From Clostridium lacusfryxellense (GTDB taxonomy: Bacteria; Bacillota; Clostridia; Clostridiales; Clostridiaceae): a DNA stretch of 57,700 nucleotides. Made by a program: the position numbers and the translations under genes. Shown here in pieces: positions 1 through 11,056 of this stretch. The stretch covers positions 1 to 57,700 of the forward strand of contig NZ_JAHLEB010000031.1 in NCBI RefSeq assembly GCF_018861735.1. The letters run 5' to 3'. Position 1 is the first letter of the stretch, and each line of letters starts with the position of its first letter. Below the pieces are notes generated by a model that worked only from the letters and a program-made list of their open reading frames with translations, did no database searches and was not told where the DNA came from.

Positions 1-198
1 ACTTGCTCCTATAGATGACTGAGTTGCTACCCACCAATTGATAAAATATCTTCCTGCTTTATTTATTACTATTTCACCAGTTAATGAGTTATAAACAACA
101 GCTCCATAACTATTAACAACCGTTTCAAATATTACATTAGAATTTGTATTTACTGATCCAGCTAATTGTCTTTGAATTTGAAGTCCTATCGTGTCCAA
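1..198 (-). CDS. BclA C-terminal-like head domain protein, cut by window edge
   Basis: The first 66 codons of a minus-strand gene are visible; the rest lies beyond base 1. The start is a TTG at 196-198, seven bases after a perfect AGGAGG (206-211 on the complement). No in-frame ATG lies between it and the upstream stop. The residues (GLQIQRQ..., then GEIVINKAGRYFINWWVAT) match the beginning of the C-terminal head of the collagen-like protein at 331-1449 (GLQVQLQ..., [19 protein letters not shown]). It is therefore a paralogous C1q/TNF-like exosporium head that lacks both the collagen stem and the Cys-rich N-terminus. Inference: a stemless surface or trimerisation partner of the two collagen-like proteins. 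Function is not established. Confidence 0.7.
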   Translation of the reverse strand, partial: MDTIGLQIQRQLAGSVNTNSNVIFETVVNSYGAVVYNSLTGEIVINKAGRYFINWWVATQSSIGAS

Positions 199-291
199 TT
201 TATTTCCTCCTTGTGTTCATAACTTTAAGTCTTATTGCTCATTTATATTATGCTATAAATTTAATCAATGAAAATCACATGATAATAAAGG

Positions 292-324
292 CCCATAGAC
301 GAATATGACTCATTCGTCTATGGG
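292..324 (-). terminator. 13-bp hairpin after the collagen-like gene
   Basis: A perfect 13-bp stem (292-304 with 312-324) with a 7-base loop begins seven bases past the stop of the collagen-like gene at 331. The following minus-strand bases are only partly T-rich. It probably ends or processes that transcript before the head-domain gene at 1-198. Confidence 0.6.
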
Positions 325-330
325 TCAAAA

Positions 331-1452
<1,122 letters not shown>

Positions 1453-1453
1453 T

Positions 1454-1487
1454 TAACCTCCTAGCAGTTACATTATATATAGCCGCT
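1454..1487 (-). promoter_or_regulatory. Conserved leader hairpin and RBS of collagen-like gene 1
   Basis: On the coding strand AGCGG (1483-1487) can pair with CTGCT (1463-1467) across a 15-base loop, ending directly at the AGGAGG. The 17 bases AACTGCTAGGAGGTTAA are identical to those before the second collagen-like gene, where the corresponding hairpin also has a 15-base loop. A role in message stability or translation control is inferred. Confidence 0.45.
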
Positions 1488-1713
1488 TGTATATGATATT
1501 CTACTAAAATTAGACTGCTACATATAAATTTGGTTTAAAACTATTATTTAGTGTTGTGAAACTATAAATGTAATTAGCTAATACCTTTGGTACTATGCTT
1601 ATTACCTTTATAATATTTTGATTAGTCTGTATACCTAATGTTTAAAAATATAGGTATTACAATAGTAATCCTGTTGTATTTAAATCACTACTTAAGTGAA
1701 CTTAATTAATTTG

Positions 1714-2799
<1,086 letters not shown>

Positions 2800-2915
2800 T
2801 TATTCACATAAAGGTGTATTGCTACATAATTAATATCCCTGTTAATTTGTTGATACTTTATTACAAATATAATTTGGGAGTTTGTAATTTATTTAATCCT
2901 ATAAAATGCAAATAT

Positions 2916-2958
2916 AAACACCCAATAAATAGTTATTAAAACTATATATCAGGTGTTT
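2916..2958 (-). terminator. Possible hairpin after the amidase gene
   Basis: AAACACC (2916-2922) and GGTGTTT (2952-2958) pair, with an inner ATAGTT/AACTAT pairing. It lies about 70 bases past the amidase stop. There is no strong U tract, so only a weak terminator or processing site is suggested. Confidence 0.35.
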
Positions 2959-3026
2959 TCATATACTGTATATTTATATTTTTCAATTCATGTTCACTAT
3001 AAATCTCTCATAAAGCTTAAGCACAT

Positions 3027-3710
3027 CTACTTATCTATTACTATAATCGTTGCATCAATTCCCATTTCCCTTAACTTTAGAACTTGATTTTCAGCATTTT
3101 CTTTTACTGTATATGATCCTTGCATAACCCTATAAATGGTTTGTCCATTTTGTGCTTGTTTTGGTATTAATGTTTCCACATATATAACTCCTAAGACTTC
3201 CAAAATTGATTTTGCTAATGCCTTTATAATTTCATTCTTCTTTTGATGAAATAAACTATTATCCCCCGTATTATCTATGAAACCAAGTTCAATAAGCACT
3301 GCTGGCGCTTTGGTTTCTCTTAACACATGAAAATTAGCCGACTTTACCCCTCTGTCTACAAAACCCAATGCTACAAGACCACATTGCACTCGTTTTGCTA
3401 ATTCTTTAGCTTTAACTCCTGCATTTAAATAAGTATACGTTTCAACACCTTTAGCTTTCTCTGCTTCAAAAGCATTTCTATGAAATGATATAAAATAATT
3501 ATAGGCATTTTTATTTTCAAACTTACTTCTTTCCCCAAGGCCAACTGTGCTATCTCCAGTTCTTGTTTCATTTACAGTAATTCCATGTCTTCTAACCTCT
3601 ACTGCTACAGCCTTTCCTAAACTTAGTACATCATTGCTTTCTTTTCTACCCTTATAACAAGCCCCACCATCTTGTCCTCCATGTCCATAATCAAAACATA
3701 ATCTAGCCAT
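3027..3710 (-). CDS. N-acetylmuramoyl-L-alanine amidase (Amidase_3) with SPOR-like C-terminus
   Basis: This enzyme cleaves the amide bond between muramic acid and the stem peptide of peptidoglycan. Zinc ligands are visible as H10 (DYGHGG), E24 and H77 (SFHRNA), with the catalytic Glu at E141 (VLIELGF). From about residue 160 there is a short segment resembling a SPOR domain (QTIYRVMQGSYTVKENAE...), which binds denuded glycan. The ATG at 3708-3710 lies ten bases after GGAGG; an earlier GTG at 3719 sits only one base from that site and is less likely. There is no signal peptide. The 227-residue cytosolic form resembles phage or sporulation lysins, so it could act at mother-cell lysis or be a phage relic. 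Its position next to spore-surface genes fits the former. Confidence 0.85.
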   Translation of the reverse strand: MARLCFDYGHGGQDGGACYKGRKESNDVLSLGKAVAVEVRRHGITVNETRTGDSTVGLGERSKFENKNAYNYFISFHRNAFEAEKAKGVETYTYLNAGVKAKELAKRVQCGLVALGFVDRGVKSANFHVLRETKAPAVLIELGFIDNTGDNSLFHQKKNEIIKALAKSILEVLGVIYVETLIPKQAQNGQTIYRVMQGSYTVKENAENQVLKLREMGIDATIIVIDK

Positions 3711-3906
3711 GTTAATCACACCTCCATTTTCGTTTCCAATTAATATATATGAATTCCTAAAATTATGAGCGATATTTTATTCATAAAAAACACTAGCCTT
3801 TCATTTAGAATATTTTTTATGCCTTCTAATTCCTTATGTTTAATAATATTATGAAATAAAGAAATAATTTGTTATACATTGATTTATTCAAAAGCGAGGT
3901 GACTAT

Positions 3907-5015
3907 GTGATACCTATCAAAAAAGATAATTTTTTAAATGAATTTAATTCTTCCAATAACAATAATAATAATAATAATGCACAGCATACAGAAAATCATC
4001 TTAACTCTTATAAAAAAGAACTTCCAAAAGTTTTTTGTGGAAAATATACATTTAATAATATAGTAGGTGAAAGCCAAGCCATAAAGAAAGCTAAGCATAT
4101 GGCACTTAAAGTTAGTTCATCAAAATCTAATGTTCTTCTCCTTGGTGAAAGCGGTACAGGGAAAGAACTTTTTGCTCATGCTATTCACAATGAAAGTGAC
4201 AGAAAACACTCACCTATAATTAAAATAAACTGTGGTTCTATACCATCAGAACTGTTTGAATCAGAGCTTTTCGGCTATGAATCTGGAGCCTTTACGGGAG
4301 CTAAAAAAAATGGTAAACCTGGAAAATTTGAGCTTGCTAATAGAAGTACTATCTTTCTAGATGAAATTGGTGACCTTCCGCTTTCAATGCAGGTAAAACT
4401 TCTCAGAGTTATACAAGAGAAAGAGATTGAAAGAATTGGCTCCATTAGAAGCCAGAAAATAGATGTGAGAATAATAGCTGCTACTAACAAAAATCTTGAG
4501 GAAATGATTAAACAAAAAACTTTTAGAGAAGACTTATATTACAGGCTAAATGTTATAAATATACGTGTCCCTTCTTTACGAGAAAGAAGAGATGATATTC
4601 CCTCCCTTGCTAAGTACTTAATGAAAAAAATATCATTAGAAATGGGTATACCTGTAACTAATATATCAGATGAGGCGATAATGGTATTATCATTATATGA
4701 TTGGCCTGGTAATATTCGTGAACTGGAAAATTCAATAGAAAGAGCGTTAAATCTTGTTGATAAAGAATCAATTATTGAAATTATTCATCTTCCATTTTAT
4801 ATGACAAAGCTACTATTAACTAATCCAGCGATTAACAATGTAAAAACTGTTCCAATTAAAATTTATGGTACATTAAAGGATATGTATAAAGAGATAGAAA
4901 AAAAGCAATAAAAGCGGCCTTAGTGGAGTTTAATGGGAATAAATTAAGAGTCGCAAATAAACTTGATATAAGCAGAACAAGTCTTTATCAAAAGATCAAA
5001 CTTTATAATCTATAA
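3907..5015 (+). CDS. Sigma-54 dependent activator, HTH in the -1 frame (frameshifted gene)
   Basis: The zero frame (3907-4911, 334 aa) has a short N-terminus with eight Asn encoded by an AAT repeat and no sensory domain. An AAA+ sigma-54 interaction domain follows, with Walker A GESGTGKE (80-87), GAFTGA (127-132) for sigma-54 contact, Walker B FLDEIGD (150-156) and WPGNIREL. It stops at TAA 4909-4911 before any DNA-binding domain. Moving to the -1 frame at A AAA AAG (4899-4905) gives 36 more codons to TAA 5013-5015. These encode a normal Fis-type helix-turn-helix (NKLRVANKLDISRTSLYQK), for 369 aa in total. The heptamer is the classical dnaX-type slippery sequence. Either the switch is programmed (ribosomal or transcriptional slippage on seven A) or it is a recent mutation or error. 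The likely target is the MFS gene at 5284-6513. Confidence 0.8.
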
Positions 5016-5053
5016 GATATTTATGTCAATCTATCTCTAATTTAACACAACAG

Positions 5054-5098
5054 AAACCAAATCATTAATAATTAAAATTATTAATGATTTGGTTTTTA
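5054..5098. terminator. Bidirectional terminator between activator and MFS genes
   Basis: A near-perfect inverted repeat of 20 bp (5054-5073 with 5076-5095), AT-rich with a CCAAATC/GATTTGG core, is followed by T on the plus strand and preceded by A. It lies between convergent genes and can serve both. Confidence 0.75.
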
Positions 5099-5125
5099 AT
5101 TTACTTTTTTTAAATAATTATTTAT

Positions 5126-5325
5126 CTAAATCTTCTTAGTCACCACATTCTCAGGTATAATTAATTCTACATCAGTACAACTTAGTACTTCCTCAAGGAA
5201 GACCCCCTGTGGAATAAAATTTGCTGCCTCTGTAGGCATACCAAATCTAAAATTAATAACAATTTTATCTTCAAATCCTTGTGCTATTGTTTTAATACAC
5301 TTTGTTTCTTTAATAGTTTTTTAAT
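5126..5325 (-). other. Start-less reading frame following the MFS gene
   Basis: On the minus strand a frame overlapping the end of the MFS gene in another phase runs to TAG at 5126-5128. It reads plausibly as protein (..EDKIVINFRFGMPTEAANF, then IPQGVFLEEVLSCTDVELII). No ATG or ribosome site precedes it except an internal ATG 37 codons before the stop. I do not recognise it. It could be the tail of a lost gene or a small uncharacterised peptide. Confidence 0.25.
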
Positions 5326-6513
5326 AACAAATGTAAAAATAATACCTACAATATTCATAATAGCAACTATTAGGAATGCTGCTCCATATTCTCCACCGCT
5401 TGACTCTTTCACCATAGCTGCAAGTCTAGGCCCAACAAATGCTGCCAAACCAAATGCCGTAAACATCACTCCATAATTCACACCTATATTTTTAGATCCA
5501 AAATTATCTGCTGTTACCGATGGAAATATACCCATAAACCCTCCAAAACTTAACGCTATACCACATACTGCTACAACAAAGACGCCAGTGGTTTTTGCTC
5601 CAGACAACAAAATAAGCATTCCACTACTTAAAATATACATACATAAAATTGCGTTATATCTTCCAATTTTATCAGAAACTGATCCCCAGAATATTCTTCC
5701 ACCGCTGTTTGCAAATGCTAATACACTTACTATTACTGCTGCTACTTGAGGTGTTAATCCGATTTTTTCTTGAGCTATTGGGGACGCGTGGCCTATGATC
5801 ATTAGTCCTGAAATACATCCAATTGTATACATAATCCATAAGACATAAAACTTAGCATCTTTCACCATTTTACCAGGAGTAATATCAACAGTTACTGTTG
5901 CTGCTGGGCTTAATGCCTTTGGCCTCCAGCCTTCTGGTTTCCATCCTGCTTCTGGAGCCTTTATAACAAATGAACATGCAACGATACCTACCATAAAAAC
6001 AAATCCTAATAATTTAAATGTCGAAAGCACTCCTAATTTTTCAATTAAAGAAACAGATATTGGCGCAAATACAACTGCCCCAGAACCAAATCCGGCCGCT
6101 ACAAGTCCTCCAGCTAGTCCTCGTTTATCTGGAAACCATTTTACAGTATTTCCAACTGTACATGCATAAACTGTACCTATTCCAAATCCACCTAATACTC
6201 CATAAGTAAGATAAAGAGCCGTTAATGACCTTGTAAATCCAGATAATATTATTCCTGCTCCAAAAATCAATCCGCCTACTAATGTTACCTTCTTTGGTCC
6301 ACTTTTATCCTGAATTCTTCCAGCTACAATCATTGCAAAAGGTACCAAACATAGGTTAAGCGTAAACGCAAGAGATGCTTGTGTAGTTTGCCATCCAAAT
6401 ATTTCTATTAAAGGTTTTTGGAATACACTCCAGGCATAAGCAGAACCAATACATAAATTCATGAAAATACTTGCTAGTAGTACTATCCAACGATTTGTTT
6501 TGCTTTGTTTCAT
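5284..6513 (-). CDS. MFS transporter, oxalate/formate antiporter (OFA) family
   Basis: The 409-residue membrane protein has twelve predicted hydrophobic helices and the OxlT-type opening NRWIVLLASIFMNLCIGSAY followed by WSVF. The loop 2-3 signature appears as GRIQDKSGPKKV. OFA members exchange small organic acids such as oxalate and formate; the substrate here cannot be read from sequence. It is a single-gene unit with its own sigma-54 type promoter at 6625-6641 and a shared terminator at 5054-5098. The convergent sigma-54 activator at 3907-5015 is the obvious candidate regulator, so uptake of a specific carboxylate may be induced by that protein. Confidence 0.85.
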   Translation of the reverse strand: MKQSKTNRWIVLLASIFMNLCIGSAYAWSVFQKPLIEIFGWQTTQASLAFTLNLCLVPFAMIVAGRIQDKSGPKKVTLVGGLIFGAGIILSGFTRSLTALYLTYGVLGGFGIGTVYACTVGNTVKWFPDKRGLAGGLVAAGFGSGAVVFAPISVSLIEKLGVLSTFKLLGFVFMVGIVACSFVIKAPEAGWKPEGWRPKALSPAATVTVDITPGKMVKDAKFYVLWIMYTIGCISGLMIIGHASPIAQEKIGLTPQVAAVIVSVLAFANSGGRIFWGSVSDKIGRYNAILCMYILSSGMLILLSGAKTTGVFVVAVCGIALSFGGFMGIFPSVTADNFGSKNIGVNYGVMFTAFGLAAFVGPRLAAMVKESSGGEYGAAFLIVAIMNIVGIIFTFVIKKLLKKQSVLKQ

Positions 6514-6624
6514 TGTTATTACATCCTTTCTACGTTTTTTATTACCTTTGTAAAATATAATATGGTGAACATTTCCTCCTTTTTAATTAAATACACTAAA
6601 ATGCTTTCATTTATAATTATATAC

Positions 6625-6641
6625 AAGCAATATTTATGCCA
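6625..6641 (-). promoter_or_regulatory. Sigma-54 (-24/-12) promoter for the MFS gene
   Basis: The minus strand reads TGGCATAAATATTGCTT. GG and GC are separated by exactly ten bases, as required of TGGCAC-N5-TTGC promoters. The predicted start is about 100 bases before the ATG at 6513. An AAA+ sigma-54 activator gene lies just beyond the transporter, which supports the call. Confidence 0.65.
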
Positions 6642-6852
6642 ATATTTACCTCATAAGACATTCTCTGTTGTCACCTTCTACTCCGCCATACAATAGGCTT
6701 TAATAAAATTTCAAATCATGCTAATTTATTTGAGAAATCATTCTATATATTTTTAAAATTATACAGATAATGTACAAAATATGAACATTTATCATATAAG
6801 AGTCTTAAATATGCTCTGCACGAGGAACATAATGCAATTTTTTACCTATAAG

Positions 6853-6880
6853 TTGTAAATACTGTCCACTATGTTTACAA
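6853..6880. promoter_or_regulatory. Candidate upstream activator binding site
   Basis: TTGTAAA (6853-6859) and TTTACAA (6874-6880) form an inverted repeat with a 14-base gap about 225 bases upstream of the -24/-12 promoter. That is a normal distance for the enhancer of a sigma-54 activator. This is an inference from position and symmetry. The remainder of the 6514-6962 gap shows no gene. Confidence 0.35.
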
Positions 6881-6962
6881 TTCTATGAATTCTAGGTTGC
6901 AAAAATGACATGCACTAGATATCTCTTATGCCTGCCATCTTTTTATTATTCATACTTTAGTG

Positions 6963-7226
6963 CTAAATTTTATATAATATCCATTTACAAGTTGCAATTT
7001 CATACTTAATCTCAAATAATTTTACAACATCATCAATTAAGCTTTGACACTTATAAACAATCATAATGTTACCTTCAAATTTCTCAACCCCTTTTGTTAT
7101 AACTTTATCAATTTTTATAACTTGCATAGGATCATTATCTACTTGCAATCTAAACCTGATAGGATTTATTCCACCTTTATTATCTGTGTAAGAAACCATT
7201 TCTATTGGTTGAGCTAGAACCTTCAT
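6963..7226 (-). CDS. Conserved-looking hypothetical protein, 87 aa
   Basis: A complete small gene with GAGGAGGG eleven bases before its ATG. The product has no membrane segment and a mixed alpha/beta composition (SYTDNKGGINPIRFRLQVDN and a C-terminal KYEIATCKWILYKI). I do not recognise a family. It stands alone between the MFS promoter region and the 55-aa membrane protein, so context gives no role. Confidence 0.65.
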   Translation of the reverse strand: MKVLAQPIEMVSYTDNKGGINPIRFRLQVDNDPMQVIKIDKVITKGVEKFEGNIMIVYKCQSLIDDVVKLFEIKYEIATCKWILYKI

Positions 7227-7483
7227 CTTCTACTTATCCCTCCTCTAAATATCACCTAGATATAATATTACCGAATCCAGTACGCTAAATTAACATCAAT
7301 ATGAAAATATTAATCTACTCATAATAACCTTGCTTTTTTAATTTTAGAACATACGTTCTGTAATTATTATATCCTAATTTCTTTATTTTTAGAAGTAATT
7401 TAATTTTTTTATGCTTGTGGCACAGAAAAAATAGAGACAACAGTAATAAATTTTATATCTAATACAATTATATTAAACACAAT

Positions 7484-7526
7484 AAAAGCCTGTATTTAGA
7501 CTATTAATACTAAATACAGGCTTTTT
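7484..7526. terminator. Bidirectional terminator
   Basis: A 16-bp stem (7484-7499 with 7510-7525) contains GCCTGTATTTAG, with A and T tracts on its two flanks. It follows the minus-strand gene that ends at 7552. Confidence 0.75.
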
Positions 7527-7551
7527 AAATTATTATACAATTTAATTTTTT

Positions 7552-7719
7552 CTAATTTTTCGGCTTAAAATATTTTGTTATTAATTTATCCCCTACATAC
7601 AGGACAATGAAACAAACCACTGCAAATCCAAATCCTAATTTTCTCCAGTATGTTAATGCTATAAAACTAATCAAGCAGTACCAGATTAGCTGTAATAAAT
7701 AATAATAGTACTTTTTCAT
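7552..7719 (-). CDS. Small membrane protein, 55 aa
   Basis: A gene too short for most gene callers. CGGAGG stands eight bases before the ATG at 7717-7719 and the frame runs to TAG at 7552-7554. The product starts MKKYYYYLLQLIWYCLISFI and has two hydrophobic helices (about 8-23 and 30-43) with a Lys-rich tail (KLITKYFKPKN). It has its own terminator at 7484-7526. Function is unknown; two-helix peptides of this type are often stress or membrane-modulating proteins. Confidence 0.6.
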   Translation of the reverse strand: MKKYYYYLLQLIWYCLISFIALTYWRKLGFGFAVVCFIVLYVGDKLITKYFKPKN

Positions 7720-7887
7720 AATGTTTCCTCCGATGTAAGTATTTAATTTATACTCTTGATATCTGTTCCTTCAGCACTAATCATTTGCGACAATTGTATC
7801 ATATTTGCTGTACTTCATATACCCTTATTATCTAATTTGCTACGCTAGCTTGTTTAGGATTAAATTACTCCTAGTTTTAATAATGAG

Positions 7888-8421
7888 CTAATTAAGTGCA
7901 TCTTTTCCAATTACAAATTTTCCAAATCTCTTAATTGGATATGTAACAAACCGTGCTTTCCCTTTTATATCTTTACTATCTATATATGGATTTTCCCATC
8001 TTCTTGCATCATTTGAACTAGCTCTATTATCTCCAAAAAACAAATACTTATTTTGGGGTACCTTAAATTTTATATCTAAATCCTCCTTATTTACTACGTA
8101 TGGCTCTTGAATTGCGATCCCATTAATAAAAACTTGACCCTTATCTTTTATAATAACTTCATCACCTGGTACACCTATCAATCTCTTTATCAATGTTAAT
8201 TTTAATTCATCAGATTTAAAAACTATTAAATCTCCTCTTTTTAACTTCGCCTTATTATAAACTCTTGTAACTACTATTTTATCACCTATCTTTATAGTAG
8301 GGTACATTGATTCAGATGGAACTTTAATTTGGTAAAATAATAATAGTCTTATTAATGTTGCTATAATTACTGCTGCCACAATTGGAAATACCCAATCACT
8401 AAGTATTTTTTTGTAGTTCAA
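7888..8421 (-). CDS. lepB: Type I signal peptidase
   Basis: This membrane serine protease removes signal peptides from exported proteins. The 177-residue protein has one N-terminal membrane helix (about 11-29). The nucleophile is S38 in PSESMYPT, the general base is K79 in IKRLIGVPGDEV, and the late box is FFGDNRASSNDAR. The start is a TTG at 8419-8421 after AGGAAG; an upstream ATG pair is out of frame and hits TGA at once. This is the usual Gram-positive (SipS-like) size. It is probably one of several copies in the genome. Confidence 0.9.
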   Translation of the reverse strand: MNYKKILSDWVFPIVAAVIIATLIRLLLFYQIKVPSESMYPTIKIGDKIVVTRVYNKAKLKRGDLIVFKSDELKLTLIKRLIGVPGDEVIIKDKGQVFINGIAIQEPYVVNKEDLDIKFKVPQNKYLFFGDNRASSNDARRWENPYIDSKDIKGKARFVTYPIKRFGKFVIGKDALN

Positions 8422-8475
8422 CTCATCATCTTCTTCCTAATTTTACTATAAGTAATTGATATTAAAATTACTATT

Positions 8476-10245
8476 CTATGATCTTTTAATAAATTCCTCA
8501 ATGTCATTTTGAATAAGATTTAATGCATTTTCCCAAAAATCTATTGAGTGAACATCTATATCAATTGTTTTTGCAATATCAAAAATATTATTTTTACTTG
8601 AAGCACTCAAAAAATCATTATATTGGGATACAAACTCTTCTCCTTTTTTGATATATTCAGCATAAAGCCCCTTAGAAAATAAAACCCCAAATGAATATGG
8701 GAAATTCAAGAATTCATCTCCTGCCATAAAATATCCAACTTTATTCATCCACATATATGGATGAATTGTTTTATAATCAATACTATCACCATAGGCTTCT
8801 GTCATACAATTAATCATTAATTCATTTAACTCTTCGACAGACAATTGACCTGATTTTCTTCTTTCAAATAATTTGATTTCAAAATTATACCTAGCATAGA
8901 AATCAACAATATAATAACCCATATCTGAAATGCTTTTCTCTAAAATTGATAAACCTTGATCTCTTGGTAAAATACTAAGTAATGCATTGTTTACTATGGT
9001 TTCACAAAAAATTGAAGCTGTTTCTGCAATAGGCGATGGATAGTCCGTATTTATCATCTTTTCATTTCTAAGACAATAGCTATGATAAGCATGTCCAATT
9101 TCATGGGCAAGAACAACAACATCACTAAAATTGCCAGTAAAATTGGTCATAATTCTACTTTCTTCTATTGGAAAAATATCAATCGTTAATCCATAATTCC
9201 CTTTTCAAGTTCTTAGCTCAGCATCAATCCATCTCTTGTCAAAGACTTTTTCTGCAAAATTCGCAAGTTCTTGACTGAAAGTTTTAAAACTTGATACAAT
9301 TAAATCTCTGGCATCTAAATATGATATTTTTGTATTAGCATCACCCGTTGGTGCAAAAATATCATAAAATGGAAGGCTTTCTTTATGGCCTAGTATCTGT
9401 GATTTCTTATTATAATATTTATGAAACATTGGCAGGCTTTCTTTTACAGCTAATAACATAGTATTTAAAGTTTCAAAATCCATTCTTGATTCCAAAAGGA
9501 CTTTTTCCAAAGGAGATTTATATCCTCTCATATCATAAATAGTAAGTGCTTCCCCACTAATTCCGTTTAAACACGCTGCTGATGATTTTGATATGCTTTT
9601 GCATGCATCGACTTCAGCATAATAAGCTATTTTCCTTAAAGATTCATTTTCTTCATATGCCATATTTCTTAGCTCTGAAAGTGATATTTTCTTTGATTCA
9701 CCGTCAATGTCTATATCCATTAATAAGGTAGATGTGAGCTCCATATAAAGTCTTTGCCATGCCTTTGAGCCTGTGATTTGCATTTTTGAGATTAATGATT
9801 CTTCATTTTCACCCAATAAATATTTTGACTGTGAAAGAAGTTCTTTAATATAAAACCCATATTCAATAAGTTCTGGTGATGATTCTATTAATGCTTCTAT
9901 ATTATTTAAAGACTTAAGCCATTTGTTAAACTTTACAAAGCTCTCTGTAGCCGATGAATCATTATCCTCAATATCATCTAAAACATTCATTGCTTGTATA
10001 TTTGAGCTATCTGAACATGAAGTTAACTCAGCATAAGAATATAAACAACAATATAAGCTTTTATATTCATTATAAAGCTTCAAAAACTCTTGAATTTTAG
10101 AAGCAGCGTTATGTGTATCCTTTAGATTTTTTATAGCCCAATCATTTAAATTTGCTATATGCTTATTAAGAATCTCCTCATCACTTTTAAATTTTTCAGA
10201 GTTAAAGGATATATAAAGTACATCTAAATTCCATGTTAATTCCAT
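8476..10245 (-). pseudogene. pepF: Oligoendopeptidase F (M3B) interrupted by an in-frame TGA
   Basis: Two open frames in the same phase together give the normal length of a PepF zinc peptidase (589 codons). They are separated only by TGA at 9205-9207, reading WIDAELRT-stop-KGNYGL, just before the catalytic segment LAHEIGHAYHSY with the HExxH zinc site and the later Glu in IAETASIFCE. The ATG at 10243-10245 (MELTWNLDVLY) lies eight bases after AAGGGGG. The rest of the sequence looks intact, so the nonsense change is recent, an error, or read through at low level. A separate C-terminal product from the ATG at 9150 would keep HExxH but lack the N-terminal half. Confidence 0.8.
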
Positions 10246-10287
10246 TGATAACACCCCCTTTTTTTAAACTCCTTGTATATATACTGT

Positions 10288-10968
10288 TTATTCGATTCCC
10301 TCTATCTCTGACTTCAATCTCTCAAAATATTCTCCCATAAATTCCAATCTTTTTATTCCTATTTCTTTTGCTTTTTTTGTATACAGTTTATCTGGAATTC
10401 TTTTAAACTTTATTTCGTATTCAATAAAAGGTGTATGTTTTGAAACATCTTTTATTCTCCCATTTTCAACAGTATTGGTATTTAAATAGCCATTAATATT
10501 AGGTGATTCATTTACTGTTAATCTTTGTCCAAATTGTCCTGCTAACATAAAAGTACGAGCAATCCCACTGGCGCCAATAACATCAAGTTTATCTGAATCG
10601 AAAAGTATTTTCGCCTCAATTGTATTAGGAAAATTCCCAGTTCTAAATCTATGTGATACAATGCAGTGCATTATTTTCTCAATTTTGTCGTCCTCATATT
10701 TTAATTTTCTTAATATCCCCTCTGCAATTTTACTACCCAAAACAGCATGATCAATTTTACCAGTTTTATCTTCACTCTCTTCTACCCTTGCTATATCATG
10801 TAACAATGCTGCTGGAATAAGAATTTCTAAATCAACATTTTTCTCATATTTTGAAAGCGACAAACAAAGCTTATACACCCTAAATACATGATCTAAATTA
10901 TGAGCTGAACAAGTTAATTTATCTTTAACAATTTCTATGATTTTTTTATGTTTTGTATCTGTATCCAT
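10288..10968 (-). CDS. HD-domain phosphohydrolase
   Basis: The 226-residue protein carries the HD metal site: an early His (HNLDHVFRVYKL), the HD pair in PAALLHDIARVE, a following His and a later Asp (FDSDKLD). HD proteins of this layout (YedJ-like) hydrolyse phosphate esters, often of nucleotides; the substrate is not known. The start is the ATG at 10966-10968, eight bases after GGAGGG. A longer frame to 10986 would translate that ribosome site. Confidence 0.8.
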   Translation of the reverse strand: MDTDTKHKKIIEIVKDKLTCSAHNLDHVFRVYKLCLSLSKYEKNVDLEILIPAALLHDIARVEESEDKTGKIDHAVLGSKIAEGILRKLKYEDDKIEKIMHCIVSHRFRTGNFPNTIEAKILFDSDKLDVIGASGIARTFMLAGQFGQRLTVNESPNINGYLNTNTVENGRIKDVSKHTPFIEYEIKFKRIPDKLYTKKAKEIGIKRLEFMGEYFERLKSEIEGIE

Positions 10969-11056
10969 TAATATTTCCCTCCTCATTTAACTACCATTGT
11001 TTAAATGCTTATGATTCAATCTTCATTGATATCTATGCAAATATGGAAATATTTTA

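Noticed and set aside
3957-3980. AAT microsatellite encoding poly-Asn as a phase-variation tract
   Set aside because: The unit is three bases, so length changes do not alter the frame; it lies in a flexible N-terminus.
9205-9207. TGA in pepF as a selenocysteine codon
   Set aside because: The position is not catalytic in M3 peptidases, and I see no convincing SECIS-type hairpin directly after it.
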